Notes: generated by a model not told the origin, from the letters alone. Shown: positions 24,805 through 53,505, counted from the first letter of the stretch. The stretch: DNA of 64,000 nucleotides from Haliotis asinina (GCF_037392515.1 NC_090280.1:72892504-72956503); one strand, 5' to 3'. Translations and numbers: made by a program.

Positions 24805-24945
24805 ACGGCAACACAGATACCATGCCAAGGGCCAAGATTTTTTAAGCTTTCTTAATGAGAAGATAGTCGTAAGTTAATGTTACTGTGTGGTACTTACAAG
24901 TATCATAGCGCTAAGTGAACTGGAAACTCTAGGCCCAGAATAACA

Positions 24946-25000
24946 GGTGGAAGGGTTTAGAGGGACACAACACCAAATCCAGAATGTGCCAGGGTTCCTG
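24946..25000 (+). repeat. 55-bp direct repeat, copy 2
   Basis: Same block as 24749-24804, 197 bp downstream. The intervening sequence is not obviously repeated. Confidence 0.7.
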
Positions 25001-25074
25001 CGGCTGAAAGGAAAAGAGTCATGCATAAGCATCAGGAATCACATTTCGCGCGGATGTAGATTGGTTTAACAATG

Positions 25075-25110
25075 TGGTTTTATGCCGCTTTGGCAATATT
25101 CCAACGACGT
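25075..25110 (-). repeat. SINE tail fragment
   Basis: 'ttttatgccgctttggcaat' and 'attccaacg' are the complement of the shared SINE 3' end. Nothing else of the element is seen. Confidence 0.45.
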
Positions 25111-25487
25111 ACCTCAGAAGTGGGTGTGAGACATAGTATTTAAGTGGGAACTAGGACACTGGCACAGAACATGTTGTGCCAACACTTGAACAAGTAGGCA
25201 ACACTACCACTCCGTTTACATGCAGAAACCAGTATCAACCTTTCCCATCTATATATGGCTGTATACTATGAGAGAATGAGTGTGCACTGTATATTAAACA
25301 AACATTCACGAAGACGCATATTTTCTTCCAAATAGATTTGGAAACACCTGCTTGTCTGGTCCTCTGTCGCCCTTCCGAAGAATCCTTGAAGTCGTCCTAC
25401 CTCTACAGGATTCCAAGACGTTCTGTCCCCACGACGAATCTTTCACATCATTGTGAATCGGTGCTCAGACTCCAAGCGGGCTTTTGC

Positions 25488-25808
25488 CTTGCCATTTGAA
25501 CATTTAACTCTCATACGTTTATACAACTTAGCATGAAAATTGTACAACAAACGATCATAATTTCAAATCACTTTCTTTTTGTATTACAAGGGGGTATGCA
25601 CATTAAATAAAACGCCGAGAAGAAGTTGGGTTGGTCTAAGCTAACGCTTATCACGTACCGCATGTGTTCTTCTTTCACTGTTCTAACAGCTGCGCTTACC
25701 CCCTTGCAATACAAACCAGTAATAACGATTTGAATCTATGACCGTTTGTTAAACAACTTTTATCCTAAGTTGAATAAAATTCCAAGACTTAAATTTTCAA
25801 CTGGCAAG
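25488..25808. mobile_element. Long imperfect palindrome (fold-back element)
   Basis: The left arm from 'cttgccatttgaa' (25488) pairs with the right arm ending 'ttcaactggcaag' (25808). Inward matches include 'acaacaaacg.tcata' and 'tgtatt.caagggggta' (25576-25599) against 'taccccct' (25698 onward). The arms are over 110 bp each with a loop of about 90 bp. No coding capacity. This is the structure of a fold-back or MITE element, but no target duplication was identified. Confidence 0.75.
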
Positions 25809-25884
25809 ATAAAATTACGTGGATTCGAAGTATTCATTTCACAACGTCTGGTTTACTTTTTGTAAGAAGAGAAAGAAAAATCAT

Positions 25885-26125
25885 CTCAACATCGGTCACC
25901 ACCATACATGTACATGTACATGAGAAACCACCATCACATTCACCAATACATGGCGTACCACCACCGGCATTACATGGGTACACCATAACATCCACCAATG
26001 CATGGGGCACCACCACCACATGCCCCCATTACATATAGACACCACAGCCACCGATACAACATGGGACGCAACACAGCCACCACTGATTACGACACATCTA
26101 CATCCACCACTACACCACTGAAACA
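25885..26125. repeat. Degenerate ACC/CAT-rich low-complexity tract
   Basis: Irregular repetition of 'accaccac', 'catgg' and 'attacatg' motifs. The frames here on both strands are products of the composition. Confidence 0.6.
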
Positions 26126-26129
26126 CCCA

Positions 26130-27925
26130 AACCACATCTATCACTGTCTGCATGTCATCATCAAGATATGGTGCTATGGTGGACACTGAAGTGTTTTAGC
26201 CCATCATGTATAGTGGTGGGTTCGTTCATCCTTTCCTTGTGCAAGCTAGTTCATCCTAGAAAGACGTGCATCCTAGGAAGACAAAATAGGGTCATACCTT
26301 TTGTATGAATTAAATCTCTCGATATGGATGAATTTGACGTTAAAGGAATATGCATTTGAAATGATAATATTGACACCTAGATGATTTACAAAGTACATAT
26401 GGTATATACCAGTTTTGCGATATTTTTAAAAAACAGCAACAATGTAACTTTAAACACATGACACGTTTTATTGATAACAGTACTTCTTTATTATTCTTTA
26501 TACCACGTTTCAAATTCTTGCTCCTAGTCAGCTATTTTTTCCAGATGATAAGATGTTATATTTACTAGCCAGTGTTTAGAATACATCTAGGCTATATTTT
26601 CAGTTACATGTACTTTTGCTGAATCAGCTGTCACGTAGATACAAGTCTTGGTGTGGACGCGTCTTCCAGTCATCGTACATTGTAGGTTAAACATTTGTGG
26701 ATTTAGATCTGGTTTTACATACTCGTAGATTGTACATCTGATTATTCAGATTTGCGTCTAAATGATCGTAGATTGTACATTTATGGATCTGGTTATGAAT
26801 AATCGCACATTGCCTATGCGTGTAGAACATATAAATTAATACATGTTTTATATAATTGTATCAAATTCCGATTTATTCCCTTAAATTTTAAAGATATTCT
26901 TGTAAAATTCCGATGTTTGAATTACCTTTCTTGTGTCTTGTTTCAGGGAAGGGCATATTCGGTAGACTGGATCAACTGCACAAAATGAGAACATAATAAG
27001 ATAAGACTTCGCTAAACGTGAGAATCCCTGAGAATGGCTTTAAAACTAACATTTTGCGGGATCGAACCTACACTAATTGTCAAAACGTTTCACTCAATCA
27101 CTCACTCACTCGCTCACTCAATCAGTAATTCTGGACGTTGGGATTTGATGGCCGCGTTGCAATCGTATACAATCTGGAACATTCTCTGACATCCTCTGAT
27201 ATTACACTGAAGTGTTTGATCTGTTTCCAAAGTGTGTTAATAAGACGCTGTCAGGTGTAATGAAGATTTGATTTGAGACGGTTTTATATTCAAACTGTCA
27301 ACAATGACTTCAATGCTCTACATGTTCTAAAATGGGACGGAGTAATAAAACACCTTAAACAAGATTGCCAAATGACGAACGGAATCGCCGCACTTCAAAT
27401 TTAATGGGGATGTGAGCAGACGTCAGTTACAATACGTTTGTACACAGTTTCCACCAGGTCAACTCCGTTCACAATCAGACGAAACTTGACCTCATTATGT
27501 TCGAAGTTACTTTGGTATTCCGTGCAAACATTCTCAAAACCAAATGAATTGTTCTTAAAACCTGGTAGTACATTTCTACTCGGTTCTGAAAGAGCGCAAT
27601 GGATTCTCTTCGAGTTCTACTCGTTCTGCGTTTATGTAGGTCTCACACAGGTCTTACTATGCTAACACTGTGTGCATTACGATATGACACGGTAGAGTAT
27701 ACAGACATGCGTTTTTAATATGCTCTCCATTTGGGATAAAAAATTCTGCCTGTGAAACATGAACAAATTTGCAGCTGTCAGCATGCTGAATGCTTATTTC
27801 CTGGTCTGCAATTTTTATTGGAAGCAGAACAAGAGTACAATGGGTTGGTAGAGCAAGAAAGGGAGAAACGAACAAGAACCTGTGGGGTGAGAAACTGTCT
27901 TTAACCTGAGAGGCCAACAGCTGTG
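26130..27925. other. No gene recognised; imperfect tandem motif at 26668-26800
   Basis: AT-rich. 'cgtagattgtacat' recurs about three times between 26668 and 26800 with related surroundings. A short CACT run occurs at about 27092-27120. Confidence 0.4.
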
Positions 27926-27930
27926 GAACA

Positions 27931-28050
27931 TTTCATCAACTGACACAGGATCTCAGCCTTGATGATCACGAATCCTACAATTTCTTGAGAATCACCCCAC
28001 CCATGTTTGATGAAATTCTTGCATGCATCACCCCTTCATTGATAAGATGT
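27931..28050 (+). pseudogene. PIF/Harbinger nuclease fragment
   Basis: The frame reads FHQLTQDLSLDDHESYN then FLRITPPMFDEILACITP. The pattern F-x-FLR-x-TP-x-x-FDE-[IL]-L is typical of the N-terminal part of Harbinger transposase-derived nucleases. Upstream the frame is stopped (about 27904), and downstream the expected R-x-AI and LRFLATG motifs are not seen. This is a short decayed piece; the DDE catalytic region is absent. Confidence 0.5.
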
Positions 28051-28348
28051 CTTTCTTGGTCCATCCTCATTTTTCTGTGGAGGCGTGGTGATGTCGGTGT
28101 TTCCATCTTGAAAGTGATAACGGAAATAAGAATGGGCTGGGTACTTACAGAAATCAAACCAGGACATGTCTGCTATTACCACGACACACGCTAGAATCAG
28201 AGTGGGAATGTAGTGCGAACGGCAAGAAGTGCCTGAATACGAGCCATGATCAAACGAGCATCGTAATATATATAACCATTACATGTTCTATACCGTTCAA
28301 TCTATTTTTACAGTTATTGTTAAGACAGGTCAGAACGTCCTAAGAACT

Positions 28349-28358
28349 ACAAATGTAC
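28349..28358 (+). repeat. Left target-site duplication of SINE 28359-28627
   Basis: 'acaaatgtac' is repeated exactly at 28628-28637. Confidence 0.85.
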
Positions 28359-28627
28359 GACCCGTGAAGGTCCCGGGGTAGAATAGGCCTTAAGCAACCC
28401 ATGCTTGCCATAAAAGGCGACTAAGCTTGTCGTAAGAGGCGACTAACGGGATCGGGTGGTCAGGCTCGCTGACTTGGTTGACGCATGTCATCGGTTCTCA
28501 ATTGCGCAGATCGATGCTCATGTTGTTGATCACTGGATTGTCTGGTCCAGACGTGATTATTTACAGACCGCCGCCATATAGCTGGAGTATTGCTGAGTGC
28601 GGCGTAAAACTAACCTCACTCACACTC
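28359..28627 (+). mobile_element. SINE family A, full-length copy with 10-bp target duplication
   Basis: The reference copy for family A: starts 'gacccgtgaaggtcccgggg', then 'cagcaacccatgcttgcc', 'gactaacgggatcgggtgg', 'cttggttgac', 'gatcactggattgtctgg', 'ccgccatatagctgg' and a tail 'ggcgtaaaactaacctcact'. It is 269 bp long, flanked by the identical 10-bp sequence 'acaaatgtac'. The head is not obviously tRNA-like. The tail is shared with family B. Confidence 0.9.
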
Positions 28628-28639
28628 ACAAATGTACCT

Positions 28640-29610
28640 TGGTGTGCCTCGGGCCTACCAACAGGTAACATGGCCGGACCAACGGAACTCCATCGTTAAT
28701 TCGAATGTGCGACGAGACTAGACTTGTTGAGAGGACCGCTGATTTGTCCCAATGTCTTGGTAGTGGTGTGTTTTTACCAACAATCTTGACTTGTTGTGCC
28801 GTTGACGATCATCTTTGATTAGCTCCCCTACTTTGACCGACTCTTGCCTGGCATACCTGTCCCAAACAGCATCAATTCTAATGCAGTCAGTTCGATTCCG
28901 AATTTATTTCAATGCATATCAGACAAGTCTCAAAATTTTGAAGCAGTTTCCTTTCTGCACATTTGCAATTCTGCCATTCCATTAACTGTATGAAGAGCCA
29001 GCATTCTCTCCTCTGCAAGAAGGCAATGAAGAACCAAACATTCACGTTTAAAGTTCCTCTTACAAACCGCATTTGATGTTTGTTCTTGATGTTCCATCTG
29101 AATGAGCCATTGTGAAAGGAACACCAGAAATGTCAATGTGCTAATCAGGATTGATGGAAAATCCATTCAGTCTTCCAAATTAATTACATGTCATGTTTGT
29201 ATCTTATGAACATTGCAAGTGGAGTTGTTGTCCCAAAGGATATAATTCCACAGCTTCTTGCATGTTGAACAGAGCAAAAGGATTAATATCACATGTAGTC
29301 AGCTGAACTCTTCAAAGACAAACTTTTGGTCACATTTACATCGATTGAATCTGAAACTGAAAATCGCCTCTTCTACATTGATTCCCAAAACGTATATAAA
29401 GCCCATGGATGAGAAGCTCCACACAACAAATGGGTCACAGTTTTTATGTTCAAGAAACAGTCTTTACATCTTGTAGACGGGTTTCTAATGCTATGTATGT
29501 ACCAAATATTGTAGTGATACTTGTAGATGAAGTATTGACAAAAACTCCACCAACATCCAACAGTCTAAAACGTCTTATTGAGAGAGTTAACCACAATGTG
29601 CATGTGTGGG
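28640..29610. other. No gene recognised
   Basis: Short frames on both strands beside repeat D. No family resemblance that I can defend. Confidence 0.35.
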
Positions 29611-29615
29611 TACAA

Positions 29616-29869
29616 CCAATCATGAAGATTCCTTCACTTGTTGGCGCTGGTTGGAGCATTTGTGGTGGTCAGCTTATCCCTTTTCTGATGTCGAGATATC
29701 CTGCTCCCCGTGGATTGGTTGAACTGGCGTCGAGTAAATGCAAAAGGTCAGTATGCCAGCAGAGAGATCTATGTCAATGCAAATGAACTGATTTATTGTG
29801 CTCAGAGACATGTCTTTTTGTATGGCAGGTGATTGTTGCCCGAACAGCTTTGGCTTGTAGACGACTCCA
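29616..29869 (-). repeat. Dispersed repeat D, copy 2 (inverted)
   Basis: Reverse-oriented match of 22801-23066. The copies differ by point changes and short indels, including loss of one 'cataac' block. Confidence 0.7.
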
Positions 29870-30450
29870 GTTCTGACATGATATAACATATGATATGAAA
29901 GAAACTGAAGAGGAGAGTTAATTGTAAGCTTCTGAAAGTATCAAAAGTGATTAAGAGTTGTCCGACAGACCACTTTGAATAGCTACAAATGAACCGAAGT
30001 TATCATTTCTCAATTACGGGAGCACTATCAACATTAAAAGAGTGTTATATCAATACGTTTATGCATAAAAGTAACCTGAAAAAAATTTATAGTGGACATC
30101 TGTACCCTTGCTTCTCCGACCCTGTACAGCCTTTAGCCATAAACAAAAGTCAAAATGAAAGTGATCAGGTCGATAGTAGTAGCGCTATCCATGATTAACT
30201 TTGCGATGTTGTCGGGCAGCAAACCAAATGTCATGAAAATGCTCACAGACCCCCACAACATAAAATGACCTGTGAAAAATCCCTGATAAAACAATCTGAG
30301 AGTATTACAGGGCTTTCCATGAACCCAAGACATCACACTGGCTGAAAATAGTGTCAAATCAAATCAGTACTGGGGAGGCTACGATATCGTATTTTTAGGC
30401 CCCTTCTGAGATTCTCCCCCTGGACTTTAACTGAATATGATTTATATGTT
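29870..30450. other. No gene recognised
   Basis: AT-rich with short frames only. Confidence 0.4.
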
Positions 30451-30454
30451 GCTG

Positions 30455-30530
30455 AACGCATTCTGAAATATTCCAGGTCTGATTTAGACAATCCATGCAG
30501 TGGCTGACATCATGAGCATGAAGCAATATT
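30455..30530 (-). repeat. SINE family A, degenerate fragment
   Basis: 'ctgaaatattccaggtctg', 'gacaatccatgcagtgg' and 'catgagcatg' match the complement of family A. Confidence 0.45.
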
Positions 30531-30583
30531 AGATTATGGTTTACATGGTGTACACGAGATATTGGTGATACACAACATGAGTG

Positions 30584-30715
30584 AGTGAGTGAGTGAGTGA
30601 GTGTAGTTTGAGCAATATCACGGCGGTGGTGATTCATTGTGGGGAATCGAACCCGGGTCTTCGGCGGGACGAGCGAACGCTGAGACCACTAGGCTGCCCA
30701 ACTCCACCACCCTTG
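30584..30715 (-). repeat. SINE family B (tRNA-derived)
   Basis: Starts with the complement of the tail (GTGAGTGAGTGAG), then 'gggaatcgaacccgggtctt' (an intact B-box region) and 'gaccactaggctgcccaact' (complement of the A-box head). Confidence 0.85.
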
Positions 30716-31117
30716 CACAACACTAGTAAGCAGACGAAGGTGATACACATTCCTGTGTATGAGTATAGTTAGTTTATGTGCCGATATTTTGAAAAACTCG
30801 GAATAGAATTGGTCTGCTGTGGTGACTACGGTCACTAAAAATAACGAGGCTGTTTATATTTTTTCCTAAATTTTATTTCGTTGCAGGCGTTAAATATGAT
30901 AGGCCGTACCAGCTGGTGTTCTTGGCTTCTGTAAGCAATGTACTATAGAAATAATATCACCATCCCATACATCAAATGACAGCTTTATTTAATAGCTCCC
31001 TGGCTCTAGTTTTTATATTCCCAAAATCTGTTATATTTTACTTTCCACAAATTACAAAAAACTCGAATCATTTTCGAATAATTCAGAATTAGAACTGTAG
31101 TTCCGAGTAGACGCCAG

Positions 31118-31266
31118 GGGTGGTGAGGTAGCATAATGGTTAAAGCGTTCGCTCGTCCTGCTGAAGACCCGGGTTCGATTTCCCACATGGGTCCAGCGTG
31201 TGAAGTCCATTTCTGGTATCCCCCACCGTGATATTGCTGAAATATTGCGTAAAAACAAACTCACTC
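31118..31266 (+). repeat. SINE family B (tRNA-derived), well-preserved copy
   Basis: 'gaggtagcataatggttaaa' (A-box-like head), 'cccgggttcgatttccc' (B box), 'tgtgaagtccatttctggt', 'ccgtgatattgctgaaata' and 'aaaacaaactcactc'. Confidence 0.85.
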
Positions 31267-31599
31267 TTCTGTTTTTGGAACCTATTTAACTTCTACTCAT
31301 TCTCAGTCCTTCATAAACGTGCACAAGGTAATATTCAAATGCCCCAAACTCTGTGGGTATTGCCATTAATTTTCATCATAACCCGAAAACGCAAAACATT
31401 GTTCCCAAGTGAATTTTATTCGAGATAAACTAACATCTGCATGGCGATCATTTTTTCTACCTTACGGGAATGGTCGCCTTATGCCAAACACGCCTTGTGT
31501 CAAACAGAAACTGTGGCTGCATATAATACTTGAATTACAAAAAGCACAATTTTGTCATACATGGGGCATTTAATTAAAAGCCCCCAGACTTACATATCA

Positions 31600-31710
31600 G
31601 CTTTTTCACATGTGATGTATGCGCAGTTTACCTTAGTGGGGAATAAAACCAGAACCAGATTGTTATGCGTGAATGCCTTAGCTTTTAGACTACGTTAGTG
31701 AATTCCCCAT
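31600..31710 (-). repeat. SINE family B, degenerate copy
   Basis: 'gtggggaataaaaccagaac' and 'gccttagcttttagactacg' are a decayed complement of the tRNA-like head. Confidence 0.45.
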
Positions 31711-31987
31711 GCCGTGTAAATATTCAGACAGGATTCTTCAAAGGCATGTTAGAAGTTGCATGTGTGGTAATACAAAACGAATCTCATGGATAACAATAGA
31801 CTAACAGCTAGTCTCTGAAATGAACACCTTTTTACTGAAAAAACGTTCATAGTGGAAGAAAATAATATAATGAAATGGGAGCTATGGAAATGTAGACTTG
31901 CTACACTTTCTAGACTTGCGTGGGCTTTCTTGGATATATATACTTCAGGGTCTGTACGACAGACTAGGATAACAACTACTTGGAGTA

Positions 31988-32107
31988 TTTTTCACAACAT
32001 TTCTGGGCTAGTTCTTGCCCCTTTGTCAGGCAGTCATTATGCACCTGGGCAAGGGGCAAGGGGCAAGGGGCAAGGGGCAAGAACTAGCCCAGAAACGTTG
32101 TGAAAAA
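31988..32107. repeat. Fold-back with 36-bp arms and a GGGGCAA loop
   Basis: Left arm 31988-32023 ('tttttcacaac', 'tctgggctagttcttgcccc') pairs with right arm 32072-32107, with a single internal mismatch. The right side contains four to five tandem GGGGCAA units (32048-32080), a run able in principle to form a G-quadruplex on the + strand. It ends about 415 bp before the HPD start codon. Confidence 0.8.
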
Positions 32108-32463
32108 GTAAACCAAGAAGTTATCCATAAGATTTGTCCTGCATTAAAATCTGGTTACCATTTGTATTAATTGTTTGAAGATGACACTGGTTTCATTTTC
32201 ACTTAGGTTTTCGTTTAAACGTGTTCCAAGATATTTAGTTCATAGTATTTTCAAAATGAACGTTTGAAATACCAAACAAGAGTTGCGATGATAGTTTTTC
32301 AGTCTTTATTGATTAATTTTCAGAAATTACACCCCTCGGAAAGCATAATTGTCTCTTCCGGGGGTGTATTTCACTATGAATGTATACGATATAGATATTG
32401 GCCAGTTTTGGAGGCGTGATCCCAATTTTGCATTTTCATTGGATTACACCTGTTCCAATGTGT

Positions 32464-32472
32464 CCAATCAGA
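32464..32472 (+). promoter_or_regulatory. Candidate CCAAT (NF-Y) box upstream of HPD
   Basis: 'ccaatcaga' is the classic extended CCAAT consensus. It lies about 60 bp before the HPD start codon, and another CCAAT occurs at 32455. No TATA box is obvious at the expected distance. A role as the HPD promoter is inference from position. Confidence 0.3.
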
Positions 32473-32522
32473 TAGGGTATTACATAGCCTCGCCGTCATT
32501 TCGCACAACACTGCAAGTCAGG

Positions 32523-48994
<16,472 letters not shown>

Positions 48995-51203
48995 TTGGTG
49001 GAGAAACCCACATCTTCTCTACTGCTTGAGTTAGATGCTGCTTATGATATATTCTGTACAAATGTGACTTGCGTTTTCCATAATCATCTAATGAATCTCA
49101 ACAGTGCTGCTATAAGCTCATGTTTAATCAAATCTTATGCAGAAATTACTAATGATACAAGTTTATATGTGACATCAAATTATTTGGGGACATTTAGTTT
49201 GTTTGCTGTCTTGATTATCGGGTAGAGTGTGTGAATATGTATTTTAGCAATGACAGAACAGATACATTTTTGCAACCTGCCTGGAATTCAGAGTACAGTG
49301 TAGAGAATTGAATTTTTTAGGGAACTAGATCATCTTATGGAAGAAAGATGCATTCAATAAGTGCCTTGTGATTTTAAGCGAGTATTAAGTGTGAGTGGGT
49401 TTTTAAAAGCATGACATAATGTGCAGTACAGAATTGTGTCCCTTCAGTTGCCTGAATCTCAGTACAACTGATGGCAATCCTGTCAGGCCAATGTTTGTAT
49501 GTGTTGTTCTACTGTTGGCAACACAAGGCTTTTCTCCCTCGCCCAGCCACAGCTATACCATTCGTGCTAGAACTATGGGGTTTCACAATGACCACAGTTT
49601 CTTAATCCTCCCTGGACAAAAGTCAGATTCCCTTTTTTTGGCATAATAGTGGAATCTGTTTTGTGATCTAATATTGGCACACTACTGATTGGATGAAGAA
49701 GGCTTGATCAGCAGTGCTTCTACTACATGGATCAGTAGGTGTTATCCTACTCAATTATTGATAGGGATGTCCCACCAACAGAACAACAGTATGTGGTACA
49801 TAGTCTTTGTGCTGATCTTTGTGAAGAGTTATTGCCAAGGAAGCAATTGTCTTTGATTATTAGTGGACAAGTATGGCTGCCATGGAAGCCATATTTGCTT
49901 TTTTATTGGCCACTTACATGTGTGCAGTGTTTAGATTTGTCAATTTGTGTTTACAATATAAACCCCAAATGATTCCTTGTGCATATGACATGGGAGGAAA
50001 ACAGTTAACTAACACACAAGAAAGAAACTAAGCTTGATGAAAATAATTAGCAATATTAAAGTTTTATCTAAGAAAGTGCCTTACATCATATATGCAACAA
50101 ACAACACGAATAGTGCATTGTGCTAGATAGACGCACGGATTTACCTTGGATGGTGTGATATTGTGGCTGGCATTGAGAGAGAGAGAGAGAAATGATTGTT
50201 ATTTGTTGAAATATTTTGATAGTTTATTTTCTGAAGTTATCTGAAGTATTTTTATACCTTGATCCTCCATATTTATTGATGCATGTCAGCAGGGTTGATT
50301 CTACTCGTACTTGGAAAAAAGGTCTAAGTCATTGTTTGTAGGAAATGTCAGGTTATGGTGGGGCAGCTACTATCACACTAGATCCTCTCCAGTCACTGAA
50401 AAGGGTACTTGGTATTTTGGGACTATTTTCTGTGAGTTTCCTGTCTATTTGCACAGCCCCTCCTTTCAGAGAATAGCGAAGAATTATTTTTCATTCACTG
50501 TTGACTGATAATATTCTGCTTAATATAAAGTCTCAGTCCACCCCAAGATATCAAATAGTCCTCCCCTTAACATGAATAAAAAATGTAACCTTACATTTTT
50601 AACACTTTAATGAAAAATCAAATAGATTTCAAGTTTATTTTCGAACAGGATTATCACATTGCAGATGAAAGTAATTTAGTGTTTTAAAAATATAATGTCA
50701 GCAAATATCAAAATAACCATAAACAATTTGAAACTTGACAATCATTTTACAAGTGACTAGATAGAAATGATGACAATCGGACGTGTTTTAACGCACAATG
50801 TTTGATGTGTGGGTTTTTGTGATGGGTTTATTGAGTGTAATCACATATATAGTATTCATGTATATTTGTAAGATTAGACATACCAGTTTGATAAATTAAT
50901 GAAAGAGGTGTGTTCAATTTTCCATATGATATTTCATAGATGAAAGTTATTTATGAATGATGTCAGCATTCCATACCACCCTCATCGGTAAATAGACTCT
51001 TCCAGTTTCACACAAACACTGATCTCTAGCACCATCAGAGTTCTTGGAAATGTTAATTGAAAATACGCGCATAAACGAGCAAACAAAAATAATTGCTTTC
51101 TTCCTTGTAGAATCAATTTTCAGTCGTTCTAATATTGTCTGTACTGGTTTCATTCCTAAAATGTACAGTGCATAAAGGTTTAAAAGATGGCCACAGGTAC
51201 CTG

Positions 51204-51304
51204 GGCCTCGTTCCTCACAGAGTTTGTAGTCCTACAACACTTGCAACTTCTGTACTTTAACATAGTGTTACAGCTGTCATAGTGCTGTGATCGCTTTGAG
51301 GAAC
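51204..51304. mobile_element. Short MITE with imperfect inverted ends
   Basis: 'gggcctcgttcctcacagag' on the left mirrors 'tcgctttgaggaacc' on the right, with further inward pairing around 'gtcctacaac' and 'gtgctgtgat'. About 100 bp. It is the only recognisable mobile piece in the presumed HPD 3' UTR. Confidence 0.55.
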
Positions 51305-53499
51305 CATCTTTGTATGAACCACAAGATCTGACTTATCTACAGTCATATTCAGTTTTCCATTCAATATTTGTTTTTTCAACTTAATTTATTAAACTGGTAT
51401 GATCTTTGCAAAATGTGATTTTGTACATAGTTGGCATTGACTACTGGTGTTTCTTGTCAGTATTGCGGATGTGATACATCCTGATGAATCGAGCCCATTT
51501 GGCAGCTGATACAATGTATAGTATTATGTTTAGTGTGAATGAAGCAGGATGAACCAAAGCATAATTGTTTTTCATAGTTTTTCTTCCCAATCAAGTTCCT
51601 GGAAAGAACAAATCCATAACAGCCATTTTGAGTTTAATTTTTCAGTAATTTTCAGACATGTTTAAAAATGGTCTCTGATCAGTGGTCTGACATTCTTTGT
51701 TCAGGTAAGGTCAAGGCCTTGTAATTAGACCTCTGTTGGAAGAGAGACATGTAATTTCTATAGACCGAACTCCATCATGAACTTACTGAAGACAACAATA
51801 TGTATCTAGTCATTGGCATGTAATGTCCTGGATCGTCATTTGGCCCCGGTGTAGTTCTTCTTTAAAGAAATTGTCAGTACACATTAAAATTAAATTCCAC
51901 ACTGTAGGGTTCCCCAGTTTCACTACCCTCAAAATGGGTAAATTTTGTTATGTTTTCAAATAGCTGGTTCTTGTGACTTGAGTGCGTTTACAATGGTTGT
52001 TAATTCTTAAATGGAGTGACTGTTTGGGGGATTCTGTTATTTCAGTCATAATTAAAAACCTGTAATTACTGCTCTTGAAGGAATAAGGTAAGAAATATGG
52101 ACTGGATAGCAGAGATTTGGAAGGTCTGTAGAACAAGGTAAGGTTTGGCTGTGAAGGATGTTTCTTGAAATTTGGTTCAGCTTCCTTGAGATAAGACATA
52201 TGGATGGACAGCTTCTTTATTACAATAACTGCGGTATTTTGGTGTTGGTCTAATACTCTTATCAAGTTCATGATGATATTTGGTTTGTCAGTTTTAAACA
52301 GGGAGCCTAATATACATGGTTTCACATGAGAGTGAAGGGTCTCAATCACAAGCTCGTGATTGGACAAGCTTGCTTTGACAATACACCAAAACATCTTACC
52401 ACATATTCTAGTAAAAGACAATCAATTTTCTTACTTAGTTGTATGGTATATATTGTATGACATAATAATGAAGTGAAGACTTAATTATTAAATACACTGA
52501 ACCTTGTTATTGTCAGAGTCAACTTCATTTAAACTAAACTGAATTGGGCATATACTTTCTGAGTTTGTGGTCACTGTGCTGGTGAACACTGAGCTTCAGA
52601 TCTCTCTGTATCAATGACCATCTCTAAGTGATGGACATATCTCTCAACGAAAGCAATGGCCTTTATGTACTACTTATCAGTCTATACTTATTTCCACACA
52701 TTTCATACTGAATTCCAGCTAATGTGTATTATATTGGAGTGAATATGAATGCAACAATACCTGCTTTTTAAAGTTTCAGCCTCTTAATAAAATAGTTCAT
52801 GTGTATTTTTTTTCCTGCACAATGATTAATTTGTTATTCCTGTCAATTTTGAATTACAGAATTTGTTGACAAGTTTTGGTTTACTATGTATATTTGTTTT
52901 GAATTAAGTTATATTTAGGCTAAGTTTTGAATGCTTAGTGTTGATTGGTTAAGTTTGAGAATTATGTCATAGACAATGCCTGCTTGTGTGTGACTATTTC
53001 TGTGTTATTGTGAATGTCTGTTCAAGACATGGCAAGTCTTGAATTGTGAAAAACTGCTTATATCTTACAAATGAGACAATAGATCATTCATGTTAATATG
53101 CCTCTGCAAGCATGTAAATGTTTACAATTACACCATTTTAAAAAATTCAAGCTTTTTTTTTATTTAGTTTTCTTCTTTTTTGCCATCTTTTAAAGATTTA
53201 CACAATTGTCTGCTTTGTTTTTCTGGAACCTTTGCTGACGGTGCCTAAGCTTGTGATGATGATAATTATTATAATCTTACTGCTGTGTCAACCTTTTATA
53301 CCAGGGCTTTTTGAAATTTGTACCTTCTTGCCGGACATATTCTTATCATTCTTTACACATGGATGAAAATGTTTTGTGAATTACATATGAAGCATGTTGT
53401 TATAATGTTGCCAGTTGTCTGTGTGATCTTGTGAATGTGATACTACATGCTAGTTCTCTCTATATGGTAATGGCGTTTGATTGAAAGAGTGGAGTGGGG

Positions 53500-53505
53500 A
53501 ATAAA
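53500..53505 (+). terminator. Candidate HPD polyadenylation signal
   Basis: AATAAA followed by 'tcacttgtgtcagtttca', a T/G-rich downstream element. SINE density rises again shortly after (53700). Confidence 0.45.

Noticed and set aside
29409..29786. 125-codon plus-strand frame starting MRSSTQQMGH
   Set aside because: Overlaps repeat D and reads it antisense to its other open frame; no family recognised.
31118..31266. tRNA gene, because A- and B-box motifs are present
   Set aside because: The motifs sit in a SINE body that recurs many times in the window with a non-tRNA 3' part and tail; no full cloverleaf was identified.
51948..52421. 157-codon minus-strand frame
   Set aside because: It is antisense to the presumed HPD 3' UTR, with no recognised family, no partner exons and no context. 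Its length is notable, but I could not support a gene.
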